NCBI RefSeq assembly: GCF_000350145.1
Contig: NZ_BAOL01000065.1
Location: 1 to 64,000 of the forward strand
Reading direction: 5' to 3'
Source: Ilumatobacter nonamiensis YM16-303
Lineage (GTDB): Bacteria; Actinomycetota; Acidimicrobiia; Acidimicrobiales; Ilumatobacteraceae
DNA: 64,000 nucleotides
Below, in pieces: positions 35,409 through 44,051 of this stretch (position 1 is the first letter of the stretch; each line of letters begins with the position of its first letter). A program made the position numbers and the translations under genes. The notes under the pieces are model-generated. The model searched no databases. It saw only the letters and a list, made by a program, of their open reading frames with translations, and was not told the DNA's origin.

Positions 35409-36199
35409 TGGTGGCCGACGAGGCGACGTTGCCGACCGACCTGTTGCGATCGGTCCTCGGTACAGACGCTGAGCCGTCGCGCCGAGTGCGCGTCGGCGGC
35501 TGGGACGCGGCCTCCGAGGCCGGACGCCGCGAGCAGAACGAGGATGCCTGGGGCCACCAGTACGGCACGTTCGTCGTGGCCGACGGGATGGGAGGGCGCC
35601 CCGGTGGCGCAATTGCGGCCCGCTCGGCCGTCGAGGCGAGCCTCGACGTGTTCACCCGCGACGAGGTCGTCCATCCGCTCGACTGGTCGCATCGGATGGG
35701 CCTCGTCAACGATGCGGTGACCGCTGCCGGCTCGCGCGCCGGACACGATCGGGTGGGCGCAGCGATCGGCATCGTCCAATGTCGGGACGACGGGGTGGTC
35801 ATCTCGCACGTCGGAGACGTCCGGGTGTATCGACTCCGTGCCGGCGTGGTCGAACTGTTGACGCGAGACCACAGTGTCGTCCACGAGATCCGCGCTGCCG
35901 GTGTCGACCCCGCCGAGCTCGACGCGACCGCCGGTCGACTCGGCGCGCTGACGTCGTTCCTCGGAGAGGCCGACACCTGGCGGCAACACTCGCTGCGTTT
36001 CGTCGACCGGCGAACCGACGACCGTTTCGTGATCTGCACCGACGGCGTCTACCGATCGATGCGCGCCGCCGACTGGATCGCTCTCTCCGAGATCCGCGAG
36101 TGCCGAGCACTCGCCGACGCGATGGTCGAGCGGGCCCGAACGAACTCGAGCCGAGACGACCGCACCGCGCTCGTCCTCTCGTTGGCGGGCCCACGATGA
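35405..36199 (+). CDS. PP2C-family Ser/Thr protein phosphatase
   Basis: 264 residues. Metal-dependent phosphatase motifs are complete: REQNEDAWG, VVADGMGGRPGG, HVGDVRVYRL, VICTDGV and SSRDDRTALVL with the last metal-binding aspartates. No membrane segment, so it is cytosolic. It would reverse the action of the kinase at 22.1 kb on shared targets in this block. Start GTG at 35405 has GAGGGG eight bases upstream and overlaps the previous stop; ATG at 35408 is the alternative. ATGA overlap with the FHA gene. Confidence 0.9.
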   Translation: MMVADEATLPTDLLRSVLGTDAEPSRRVRVGGWDAASEAGRREQNEDAWGHQYGTFVVADGMGGRPGGAIAARSAVEASLDVFTRDEVVHPLDWSHRMGLVNDAVTAAGSRAGHDRVGAAIGIVQCRDDGVVISHVGDVRVYRLRAGVVELLTRDHSVVHEIRAAGVDPAELDATAGRLGALTSFLGEADTWRQHSLRFVDRRTDDRFVICTDGVYRSMRAADWIALSEIRECRALADAMVERARTNSSRDDRTALVLSLAGPR

Positions 36200-37515
36200 G
36201 TCGCATCGTGAGCGGACGCGACGCCGACGGCACGAGTGACCCTGGGCCGCTCGACATCGGACCGCTGCGCATCGCCGACGGCACCGGAATCGTCGCCCGA
36301 TCCGCTTCGGCCGTGCTGTTCGTGGCGACCGCGAGCGCGGCCGGACAGCCCGATCTGGTCGCAGCCTTCTCCGCGGCCGAACCCGGCAGCGAGGCATCCC
36401 GGGTCACCGCGGCAGCAGCGGATGCGTCGTTCGACGTCCCTGCGTTCGCAGCCGTCGATCTGCGCGTGCCGCTTCGTGTCATCGCATTCGGAGCCGTCGA
36501 GATCCACACCGATCATCCCTCGCTTCCGATGCTCTCCGCGGCTGCGTCGACGTCGTGGGTGGAGCGCCAACTGGATGTCGGCGATTCCACGGTGACCATC
36601 TCGATCGGCGCCTCGCCGAATCCGGCGACCGACCTCCGCCTCGGATGCGTCGCGGGCGGCGGGTTCACCCTCGAAGTGGCCGGACGCCACGCTGCCGCGC
36701 CGATGCCGACGCAGACGGCGGGCACGCCGACACCCGAATCCGCTCCCGCACCGTCCGTCACGGCTGAGCGGGAACTCGAGCCACGGGTCTCGGCGGTCGA
36801 TCAGCCATCATCCGTCGACCACACGACGGGCGACGCTGATCCGACCACACCCATCGCGAGAACCGCCGTGGACGGTTTCGCCGCACTGCGCGCGGCGATG
36901 GAACAACCGGGCGCAGTACAGGATGACGTGACGCTGGCACCGCCGATCGGCGGTCGCAGTCCCGATCGAGCGGATTCGACCGGCGGGCGGCCGCAAACCC
37001 GGTCTCGATCGGACGATCCGGATCGACCTTTCGTCCTCGCCGTTCATTGCACGTCGGGTCACCCGAACCCGCCTCAACGCTCGACGTGTCGTCGCTGCAT
37101 GGCGCCGATCGACTCCTCCCGGCCTGCGGCGAACGTCCGTCAACCGGTCCTGGCCGTCATCCGACTCCCCGATGGAACGCAGCACTCCGTCGACCGCCAG
37201 CTGGTTCTCGGTCGCCGACCCGATCTCGCCGCGGCTCGTGCCGACCGGTCGGCCGCCTCCGTTCGCATGAGCGATGAGTCGTCGGTCTCGCGCACGCACC
37301 TGCGCATCGACGTCGAGGACTGGTCGATCAACGTGGTGGACTGCGGGTCGCGCAGCGGTACGGCGCTCGTGTCCGGGAACGACGCAGAGCCAGAACTCCT
37401 CGACGCGTGGGTACCTCACGAGGTCGCGGCCGGTGCGCAGTTGTACCTGGGAGGCCCCACGATCGTCACCGTCATGGCCGCACCGCTCGACGAGGAGGTC
37501 GACGTCGATGGCTGA
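36196..37515 (+). CDS. FHA-domain protein with zinc-ribbon motif
   Basis: 439 residues. The first 180 residues form an unrecognised beta-rich domain without phospho-protein motifs, then a low-complexity linker. A treble-clef-like zinc motif follows at about 281-300 (HCTSGHPNPP then CRRCMAP), and a C-terminal FHA domain (about 315-425) with LVLGRRPD, SSVSRTHLRI and VVDCGSRSGT. FHA domains bind phosphothreonine. Domain order resembles FHA proteins coded with type VII-like ATPases in actinobacteria. ATGA overlap with the phosphatase; its end overlaps the next gene by eight bases. Confidence 0.85.
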   Translation: MSRIVSGRDADGTSDPGPLDIGPLRIADGTGIVARSASAVLFVATASAAGQPDLVAAFSAAEPGSEASRVTAAAADASFDVPAFAAVDLRVPLRVIAFGAVEIHTDHPSLPMLSAAASTSWVERQLDVGDSTVTISIGASPNPATDLRLGCVAGGGFTLEVAGRHAAAPMPTQTAGTPTPESAPAPSVTAERELEPRVSAVDQPSSVDHTTGDADPTTPIARTAVDGFAALRAAMEQPGAVQDDVTLAPPIGGRSPDRADSTGGRPQTRSRSDDPDRPFVLAVHCTSGHPNPPQRSTCRRCMAPIDSSRPAANVRQPVLAVIRLPDGTQHSVDRQLVLGRRPDLAAARADRSAASVRMSDESSVSRTHLRIDVEDWSINVVDCGSRSGTALVSGNDAEPELLDAWVPHEVAAGAQLYLGGPTIVTVMAAPLDEEVDVDG

Positions 37516-38254
37516 CGGCGATCGGAACGAGCTGATCGTCGAGTTCGCCGGGAACGAGGGGACGCTCCTCCCCGGCGACGAGTTGACGTTCGGCCGTTCC
37601 GGTGACCTGGTGATCGACGCGAACAATCCGTATCTGCACCGCTCACTCGGAGTGTTCGCACACGTCTCCGGCGCCTGGTGGGTGGCCAACACGGGCAGCA
37701 CGATCGCCATCCGCCTCGACGACGCCAACAGCTCGTCGTACGGCATCGTCGCTCCCGGCGCGCGCTCACCGCTCGCCTACGAGACCACCGCGCTGAGCTT
37801 CGAGGCGGGCGAGAGCTCGTACTCGCTGCGCTGCGAAATCCTGCACGATCGTCCGTCGTTCGAACTGACCCGGCCGCAGGACTGGGCGGGGCCCGACGAC
37901 GAGGCGACGAGAACCGCGACGTCGCTCCCACTGAACGACGACCAACGACTGCTCCTCATCGCCTTGTGCGAGCCGTGGCTCGACGCCGACGGGGTCGGCG
38001 AACTCGCCACCAACCGTCAGCTCGCATCCCGGCTCGGTTGGACGATCACCAAGTTCAATCGCAAGCTCGACTGGCTCTGCTCCAAGTTCGCGAAAGCGGG
38101 CGTGTCCGGGCTCGTCGGCACGGAGGACCTCCTCGCACGCGATCGCCGACTCCGACTCGTCGAACACACCCTGCACGCCGGTCTCGTGGACCGCGACGAT
38201 CTCTCGCTCCTCGACCAGCCCACACCGGATCCTTCCACGCCGCGGCCCGATTGA
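37508..38254 (+). CDS. FHA-like domain fused to a winged-helix/HTH domain
   Basis: 248 residues. N-terminal FHA-like fold (about 8-115; LTFGRSGDLVIDANNPYLHRSLGVF) with HRS at the phosphothreonine loop in place of the usual SRxH. The C-terminal part (about 135-225) is a helix-turn-helix segment (NRQLASRLGWTITKFNRKLD) typical of the actinobacterial 'FHA domain-containing protein' located beside type VII ATPase genes. It could be a phospho-responsive DNA-binding regulator and is the best local candidate to recognise the GGGGA-N4-TCCCC boxes (inference). Its stop abuts the convergent secretion ATPase stop with no base between them; the two stops form TGATCA. Confidence 0.8.
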   Translation: MADGDRNELIVEFAGNEGTLLPGDELTFGRSGDLVIDANNPYLHRSLGVFAHVSGAWWVANTGSTIAIRLDDANSSSYGIVAPGARSPLAYETTALSFEAGESSYSLRCEILHDRPSFELTRPQDWAGPDDEATRTATSLPLNDDQRLLLIALCEPWLDADGVGELATNRQLASRLGWTITKFNRKLDWLCSKFAKAGVSGLVGTEDLLARDRRLRLVEHTLHAGLVDRDDLSLLDQPTPDPSTPRPD

Positions 38255-41200
38255 TCACCCGCGCTCCGGGATCGCGACCTGGACCACCGACGGGATGCGG
38301 TCGATGATCAGGATGCCGCGACCTGGAACCATTCGCTGGCCTGGCCGCAGCGGGGCCTTCACACCGGTGGCCTGAAGGATTTCGGTCGCGTCGTCGGGCT
38401 GCAGGACGAGCATCCGCCGCGCCCGGCGGAGCGCGGTGAGCAGCGGGTTCGTCGTGTAGCCGGCGAGGGAACGGGTCTCGAGCGATGCGATGATGCGCAG
38501 CGAATCGGACTTCGCCAGTCGCTCCCACACCGGGTTGAGCGACGCGTCGTCGAGGGTGTCGAGATCGTCGAGAAGCAGCACCTGGGGTACGTCGGTGGGT
38601 CCCATCTCGAGCAGGTTCGCCAGACGATCCAGGACCGGCAGGATCGCCTCGGCGCGCCCGAAACCCTCCTCGTGAACATCCGCACGGTCGATGGCCGACG
38701 ACGAGGCTCCGACCGCCCACACGTGATGGTTCGCGCGGAGCCCGGCGGCGCAGGTGGTCAACGTCGTGGACCGGCCCGAGCGTGGCGCTCCGGAGATGAG
38801 GAAATTCGACCAGGTCATGTCGATGATCGCGGTCGTGCCGCTCAGGTCGTGCACGCCGAGCGGAAACCGGAGCGGCGGTTCCGATTCCTCGTCGCAGAGG
38901 TCGGCGACGCGAACTTCGTCGGGCAGCGCGCGACTCGAGATGGACGACGGTGCCGACGGACCCAGGGAACGACCGAACCGGCTGATCATGTCACCCTGCG
39001 CCTTTGCGCTGTGGTCGTGCGACACGGCGGCGATCTGCACGATCGAGTCGGCCTGCCACAGCCCACGGCCGGGCGCGAGGTCGAGCCCCTTGGCTCTCGC
39101 GGTGGGAACCCCGTGATCGGTGTAACCACCTTCGTCGGCGTGGCGCAGTACGAGGCGGTTCGAGACCGCTGAATGCAAGCGGGTCGGCACCGCGCTGCGC
39201 CGATCGGCCGTGATCACGACGTGCACCCCGACTTGGCGACCGTCGACGACGAGATCGTTGAGCATGTCCGTCCATGCCTCCATCGGCACCGCCATCGAGA
39301 TGCTGCCGCCGGCGTTCGAACCGGTGAACATCCCTGTGAAACCGCCGAAGCCGTCGACGAGGACGAGCAGTCGCGGCAGCGGCTCGTGCCCCTCGTTGTA
39401 CGCGGAGAGGTCCTCGGCGTGTGCCGTCGCGAGCAGCGTGCGGCGACGCTGGAGTTCGTCGCCGAGCCGGGCGAGCTGGCGCGTCACCGCTTCGAGGTCG
39501 TCACCCGATGCCACTCCGACGACCTGTGGGAGTGGCAGGATCGAGGCGAGCCCCCGAGACGCGAAATCGAAGCCGACGATCTCCAACTGTCCGGCCGGGG
39601 CACAGGCTGCGGCCGACACCGCGAGGGTGCGCAGGGCGGTCGTCTTCCCGGAGCCTCCGGAGCCGAAGATCAGCCATCCACCGCCCGCCTCGAGATCGAT
39701 CAGTGCGGGCGTCTGGTCCTGCTGCTCGGGCGCGTCGACCATCCCCATCGCGATGATCCGGCCGGGGTGCTCCCGAGCACCGACTGCTCGCGGGTCGTCG
39801 AGAACGTTGCCGAGCGTCAGGTGATCGGGAAGCACATCACGCCACGGCTTGCGGGGGGTGGGCAGTCGAAGCCGGTTCGACGCCGCCGACACCGCGTCGA
39901 GCACCGCGTCGAGATGGGTGCGATCGGACGACGCGCTCCCACCCCCGACGGACTTCGGTGAATCGTCGGTCCGGTCGAAGCGCGCCGTGAGCACCGGGGT
40001 CTCGATCTCCTCGGTGGTCAGCGGAGCGCCGCAGAACGCGCTCTGGAAGGCGGCGAGGTGCCGGGGTCCCAGACGGGCATACGCTCGACCCTTGAGCGGG
40101 ACGGGGATGTCGGCTGCGTCAGGGCTGTCGATCACCGAGTTCGATTCCGACCGGTCGAGCATCCGCAGCGACATCCTCAGGTTCGTGTTGGCGAGGATGT
40201 TCTCGTTCACCGATCCGGACGGGCGCTGTGTGGCCAGGATCAGGTGGATCCCCAGGCTTCGTCCCCGCTGCGCGATGTCGACCACTCCGGCGACGAACTC
40301 GGGCACTTCCTTGACCAGCGTCGCGAACTCGTCGACCACGATGACCAGCGACGGCGGTGCGTCCTCCGGATACTCCTCGAGCATCTCGGCGAGGTCTTTC
40401 GCGCGACCCTCCATCACCGCCATACGACGGTTGAGTTCGGCACGCAGCGACGTGAGCGCACGGATCGACAGCTCGGCCGACAGGTTGGTGACGTAGCCGA
40501 CCGTGTGCGGGAGGCCGCCGAACACGTTCGACGAGGCCCCACCCTTGTAGTCGACGAACAGGAAGTTCAGGCGCTGGGGAGAATGGTTCACCGCGAGCGA
40601 CGCGACGATCGACTGCATCAGCTCGCTCTTGCCGGCGCCTGACGTGCCACCGATCAGAGTGTGCGGACCGTCCTCGACGAGGTCGAGCACGAGCGGGCCG
40701 GACGCTCCCATGCCGATCGGGAACGACAGGCCGTATCCGCTCGCCGACAACCACTTCTCGGTGACCCACTCGGCCGTCGGTGTCCCCACACCGAGGACGT
40801 CGAGCAGCGGGGCGACCCGCGGGATGGAACTCGCGAGGGACGCTGTGGAGGCGTCACGGATCGGCGCCAGCGCACGAGCGACGCGGTCGGCGATGTCGAG
40901 GCGGATCTGTTCGACCTCGATCGACCGGTCGTCGACCGCGGGATCGGTGGACCACACCGTGCCGACGAGCGACGCGCTGGGGCCGTGATCGGCCACGAGC
41001 ACCTCGTGTGCCTGCCGGGGGACCCCTGCTGCGCTGTCGGCGAGCCACACCACACTGATCCCCGCCTCGGGGCACAGGTCGAGCAGGCGCGCGATCTCGG
41101 ACGGGTCGGGACGAAGGTTGGCATCGATCACCGCCAGGATCCATGGCCAGCGACGATCGACCTGATCGTGATGTCCTGCGGCGGTCCGGTACTCGGCCAC

Positions 41201-42634
41201 CTCGAGCAACCGGCCCACGAGACTGTGCGTCTCGTCCTCGGTGATCGCCATGTGGTCACCGCCCATGGGAGACGTCACGGCGCGCACGTGAGGCAGCCAC
41301 TTCAACCACGAGGTCATCGGACGGTCCTCGTGCACCGCGGCGACGATCGTGAGGTCCTCGGGGCTGTGCAGACATCCGGCCTGCACGACGAGTGACGAGG
41401 CGATCCCGGTCACGAGATCGGCCGGACCGTGGATCCCGTACACGCCGTGTCCGACGAGGTCGTTGGTGACGGGAACATCCCGGATGACGTCGGCTCCGAC
41501 GAGCGCGTCGCGCGCCGCGACGCGCAACTCGTCCTCTCCTCCCCGGCCGATCTCGGGGGTGACCAGCGGCGTCGTGGAACCGAGACCGACGCGCAACTTC
41601 AGGAAGTCGGGAGCATCTCGTCCACGTGCCCAGAGGTCGACGGTGCGCAACTCGGCGCGACGTGCCAAGTCGGCCAGATCCGGTGCGGCCCGCAGACGTT
41701 CGACGCGCTCCTCTTCGAGCACCTCGTCGATCTCGGCACGCCACTTGACGAGCCGCTCGGCGAACTCGGCCGACTCGGTACTGAACTTTTTCTTCCCGGA
41801 TCGGCGGTCCTCGAAGCCGTTCGCGATCATCACCAGCGGCGACATCAGGGTGATGATCAGGAACTGCGGCTGCCGAGAGAACGCGAAGAACGTGAGCCCG
41901 GCTGCGAGCGGAGCCAGCGCGGTGAGGATCTGGAATCGACGCCCTTCCCGGCGCTCCGGGATCGGACCGAGGTCAGGTGCGTCACGCTCGTGGACCACCG
42001 GCGGTCGATACGGCGTCCGCTGGAACTCGATCTGACCGAGTTGGTCCGTCCGCTCCCCCGCCGCACGCACGAAGGAACGAAACGCGAGGCGGGTTCCGCC
42101 GACGCCGACGACGTCGTGGTCCTCCACGATCGTCGCAGCGTCGATCTCGACGTCGTTGACGGTGACCGGGTTGGCCACGTCGGGGAGCGGCGCGACCGTG
42201 ACCGACCAGTCGTCGGCAACGTGGATCTCGACGTGCGAACGCGAGACCGTCGGGTCCCCGAGCACGATGTCGGCCTGCTCGTTGCGGCCGGCGACGAACG
42301 ATCCGGGGAGCAGCGTGGTGCTCGAACCGGCATCGGGACCGGCCAACACGTCCGCACTCACCGCCTGCTCCGGAATCGGAGGAACCGCCTGCACATGCTG
42401 GGAGAAGCCCACGACGACTTCGTCACCCGACACGATTCCCGAATCCCCCACCGCCGACTGCGGATCCAGCGACCGCCCGGTACGCAGCAGGCTGACCACG
42501 GGTGAACGGTCGTGCACTCCGACCTCATCGGCGAGCGCCCGGGCCAGTTCGGCGACGGAATGGGTGAGGTCGACATCGACGATCACGTCCTCGACAACGC
42601 CACCGGTCGCGCGTGCCCGCAGGATCAGTTCCAC
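38255..42634 (-). CDS. type VII secretion ATPase, EssC/EccC-like with FHA domain
   Basis: 1459 residues. Order: ubiquitin-like N-terminus (about 1-80, ending DSGIVSGDEVVVGF, as in YukD/EsaB), one FHA domain (about 105-190; FVAGRNEQAD, DPTVSRSHVEIH), two membrane helices (about 231-272), then three FtsK/SpoIIIE modules. Their P-loops are GGTSGAGKSE (about 662), GSGGSGKTT (about 990) and GAPRSGRST (about 1285). The first is intact with Walker B LVIVVDEFATL. The second keeps the lysine but has DG instead of DE at Walker B. The third has arginine for lysine. FHA plus two helices plus three ATPases is the EssC layout of Firmicutes rather than mycobacterial EccCa/Cb. EccB, EccD, EccE and mycosin genes are absent. 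GTG at 42634, seemingly leaderless. Confidence 0.92.
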   Translation of the reverse strand: MELILRARATGGVVEDVIVDVDLTHSVAELARALADEVGVHDRSPVVSLLRTGRSLDPQSAVGDSGIVSGDEVVVGFSQHVQAVPPIPEQAVSADVLAGPDAGSSTTLLPGSFVAGRNEQADIVLGDPTVSRSHVEIHVADDWSVTVAPLPDVANPVTVNDVEIDAATIVEDHDVVGVGGTRLAFRSFVRAAGERTDQLGQIEFQRTPYRPPVVHERDAPDLGPIPERREGRRFQILTALAPLAAGLTFFAFSRQPQFLIITLMSPLVMIANGFEDRRSGKKKFSTESAEFAERLVKWRAEIDEVLEEERVERLRAAPDLADLARRAELRTVDLWARGRDAPDFLKLRVGLGSTTPLVTPEIGRGGEDELRVAARDALVGADVIRDVPVTNDLVGHGVYGIHGPADLVTGIASSLVVQAGCLHSPEDLTIVAAVHEDRPMTSWLKWLPHVRAVTSPMGGDHMAITEDETHSLVGRLLEVAEYRTAAGHHDQVDRRWPWILAVIDANLRPDPSEIARLLDLCPEAGISVVWLADSAAGVPRQAHEVLVADHGPSASLVGTVWSTDPAVDDRSIEVEQIRLDIADRVARALAPIRDASTASLASSIPRVAPLLDVLGVGTPTAEWVTEKWLSASGYGLSFPIGMGASGPLVLDLVEDGPHTLIGGTSGAGKSELMQSIVASLAVNHSPQRLNFLFVDYKGGASSNVFGGLPHTVGYVTNLSAELSIRALTSLRAELNRRMAVMEGRAKDLAEMLEEYPEDAPPSLVIVVDEFATLVKEVPEFVAGVVDIAQRGRSLGIHLILATQRPSGSVNENILANTNLRMSLRMLDRSESNSVIDSPDAADIPVPLKGRAYARLGPRHLAAFQSAFCGAPLTTEEIETPVLTARFDRTDDSPKSVGGGSASSDRTHLDAVLDAVSAASNRLRLPTPRKPWRDVLPDHLTLGNVLDDPRAVGAREHPGRIIAMGMVDAPEQQDQTPALIDLEAGGGWLIFGSGGSGKTTALRTLAVSAAACAPAGQLEIVGFDFASRGLASILPLPQVVGVASGDDLEAVTRQLARLGDELQRRRTLLATAHAEDLSAYNEGHEPLPRLLVLVDGFGGFTGMFTGSNAGGSISMAVPMEAWTDMLNDLVVDGRQVGVHVVITADRRSAVPTRLHSAVSNRLVLRHADEGGYTDHGVPTARAKGLDLAPGRGLWQADSIVQIAAVSHDHSAKAQGDMISRFGRSLGPSAPSSISSRALPDEVRVADLCDEESEPPLRFPLGVHDLSGTTAIIDMTWSNFLISGAPRSGRSTTLTTCAAGLRANHHVWAVGASSSAIDRADVHEEGFGRAEAILPVLDRLANLLEMGPTDVPQVLLLDDLDTLDDASLNPVWERLAKSDSLRIIASLETRSLAGYTTNPLLTALRRARRMLVLQPDDATEILQATGVKAPLRPGQRMVPGRGILIIDRIPSVVQVAIPERG

Positions 42635-42641
42635 CGCCGTG

Positions 42642-42647
42642 ACGGTA
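42642..42647 (-). promoter_or_regulatory. -10 element TACCGT for the secretion ATPase gene
   Basis: On the minus strand TACCGT ends seven bases before the GTG start, implying a leaderless mRNA. The upstream edge of the element is 25 bases from box B. Confidence 0.5.
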
Positions 42648-42672
42648 GCCGGACGAGTCGCTGTGCCTCACT

Positions 42673-42686
42673 GGGGACCAGTCCCC
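42673..42686. promoter_or_regulatory. GGGGA-N4-TCCCC box, site B (secretion ATPase)
   Basis: GGGGACCAGTCCCC, itself nearly a perfect palindrome, between the divergent secretion ATPase and two-TM genes. It lies 25 bases before the TACCGT -10 of the ATPase gene. Flanks CACT and GGTCGGG match those of site A on its opposite strand. Confidence 0.65.
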
Positions 42687-42726
42687 GGTCGGGACAACCG
42701 GGACGGGGTGTGGCGGGCTCCGACGC

Positions 42727-42732
42727 TACGGT
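42727..42732 (+). promoter_or_regulatory. -10 element TACGGT for the two-TM protein gene
   Basis: TACGGT ends seven bases before the GTG at 42740 (leaderless). The surrounding CTACGGTCGACC is identical to the promoter at 56610-56621. The distance to box B (40 bases) differs from the other three promoters, so control by the box is less certain here. Confidence 0.4.
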
Positions 42733-42739
42733 CGACCCG

Positions 42740-43288
42740 GTGAGTGAAACGTCGACGACGTACCGGTACTCCACCGCGCTGCAACGGTTCGCGGTCACGA
42801 TCTGCTTCGTTCCCCTCGGTTCGATCCTGGTGATCGCCTCGGCCACATCGATGTCGAGTCCCGTCGGCCGGGCGTTGTCGGCTGCCGCGGGCCTGGCGGC
42901 GATCACCTTCGCGGCGTGGTTCTGGAGCCGGTCGCGCCGGCATCGACTCGAGGTCGGCTCCGAACACGTCGTCGCCACACCGATCATCGGGAGAACCCGA
43001 CGGTGCCGAACCGAGTCCGTGGCCTTCGTGACCGATGTTGCCCTGCGGGCCCGGATGGGGACCGCACAACGAGCCTGGGTGCTGTGGACCCCGGATGTCG
43101 AAGCACCCAACTTCTACGATCGACGACACGCCGAGGGTTCATTGACCGAGGCGCAACGATCCCGGATCCACGACGGATCGAACGGTCAGCGCCGAGCCGA
43201 ACCATTCGTCATCCCGCTGAACGGACTCTCGGCCGAAGCGATCGACCACCTCCGATCGGTGCTCGAACAGAGCGGCGGTCGAGGCTGA
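42740..43288 (+). CDS. two-TM membrane protein, unknown
   Basis: 182 residues, not recognised. Two membrane helices (about 17-38 and 45-64) with a short external turn, then a basic stretch WSRSRRHRLE and a cytoplasmic beta-rich domain (about 70-180) reminiscent of bacterial PH-like domains. GTG start at 42740, seven bases after TACGGT. Divergent from the secretion ATPase and convergent with the immunity gene. It may be an accessory membrane subunit of the exporter because of its place, but nothing in the sequence proves it. Confidence 0.65.
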   Translation: MSETSTTYRYSTALQRFAVTICFVPLGSILVIASATSMSSPVGRALSAAAGLAAITFAAWFWSRSRRHRLEVGSEHVVATPIIGRTRRCRTESVAFVTDVALRARMGTAQRAWVLWTPDVEAPNFYDRRHAEGSLTEAQRSRIHDGSNGQRRAEPFVIPLNGLSAEAIDHLRSVLEQSGGRG

Positions 43289-43310
43289 GCGCAGATCGGG
43301 CCTGACTCGG

Positions 43311-44042
43311 TCAGCCGGGCATCGAGTCGGCCTTCCCCGGCTCGATCCCCAGCCACTGCTGCGTCTCGGCACGGGTCAGGATCGAACCGGTCGGTGAACG
43401 CGGGACATCCGACTCCACCATCACCACGTCGGGACCGTAGGCGTCGAGGTCGAACACCTGGATGCCCAGCGCTCCGCAATACGCCTCGAGCATCTCGGAC
43501 GTGAATCGATCGCGGATCTTCCGAGACGAGTACCGGTCGGTCTCCTCGAACGCCTGGACGGTGCCGTTCGCGTCGAATCGCCAGCGGCTACCGGTATGGG
43601 CCACGGAGATCGTCCGGACGTAGTTCAGGAAGTCGGTCGGGACCGGTCCGAACATCTCGAACTGCACCGCTCCGAGCCGCGCAGGACGGTCGCCGTGGGC
43701 CGACGTGTGTGGCACACATCGGACGGCCACACCCTGGCAACGAACCGTGCTGCTGAGATGACCGATCGTGCTCACGGCGTCGGTGCCCCGCAAGCCGCAG
43801 TCGAAGTACGCCGTCCACGAAGGACCCATCGAGGTCAGCATCTCGCGTGGCCGACAACCACCCATCAGCGGCTCGAGTCGAGCGAAGCCGTTCTCGATGC
43901 CGACGAGTCGGGACGTCGTGACCGACGGGTACAGCGACCGACGCCACGTCTCCAACGCGTCGACCGCCTCATCGAGTGGCAACTCCAGAAACCCGATCGA
44001 CGATGTCGTGGGTGCCCAGCGTTCGGACGCGAGGGTCTGCAT
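43311..44042 (-). CDS. probable immunity protein for the RHS toxin
   Basis: 243 residues, cytosolic, no membrane segment. It follows the toxin gene by nine bases on the same strand, the normal place for immunity genes. The sequence pattern (WTAYFDCGLRGTDAVS near residue 75, FLNYVRTIS, SRWRFDANGTVQAFEE, RKIRDRFTSEMLEAYCGALGI) resembles proteins coded after RHS toxins in other bacteria, from memory. Neutralisation of the C-terminal nuclease-like domain of the toxin is inferred from context. ATG start at 44042; no other start competes. Confidence 0.65.
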   Translation of the reverse strand: MQTLASERWAPTTSSIGFLELPLDEAVDALETWRRSLYPSVTTSRLVGIENGFARLEPLMGGCRPREMLTSMGPSWTAYFDCGLRGTDAVSTIGHLSSTVRCQGVAVRCVPHTSAHGDRPARLGAVQFEMFGPVPTDFLNYVRTISVAHTGSRWRFDANGTVQAFEETDRYSSRKIRDRFTSEMLEAYCGALGIQVFDLDAYGPDVVMVESDVPRSPTGSILTRAETQQWLGIEPGKADSMPG

Positions 44043-44051
44043 TCCGATTGC

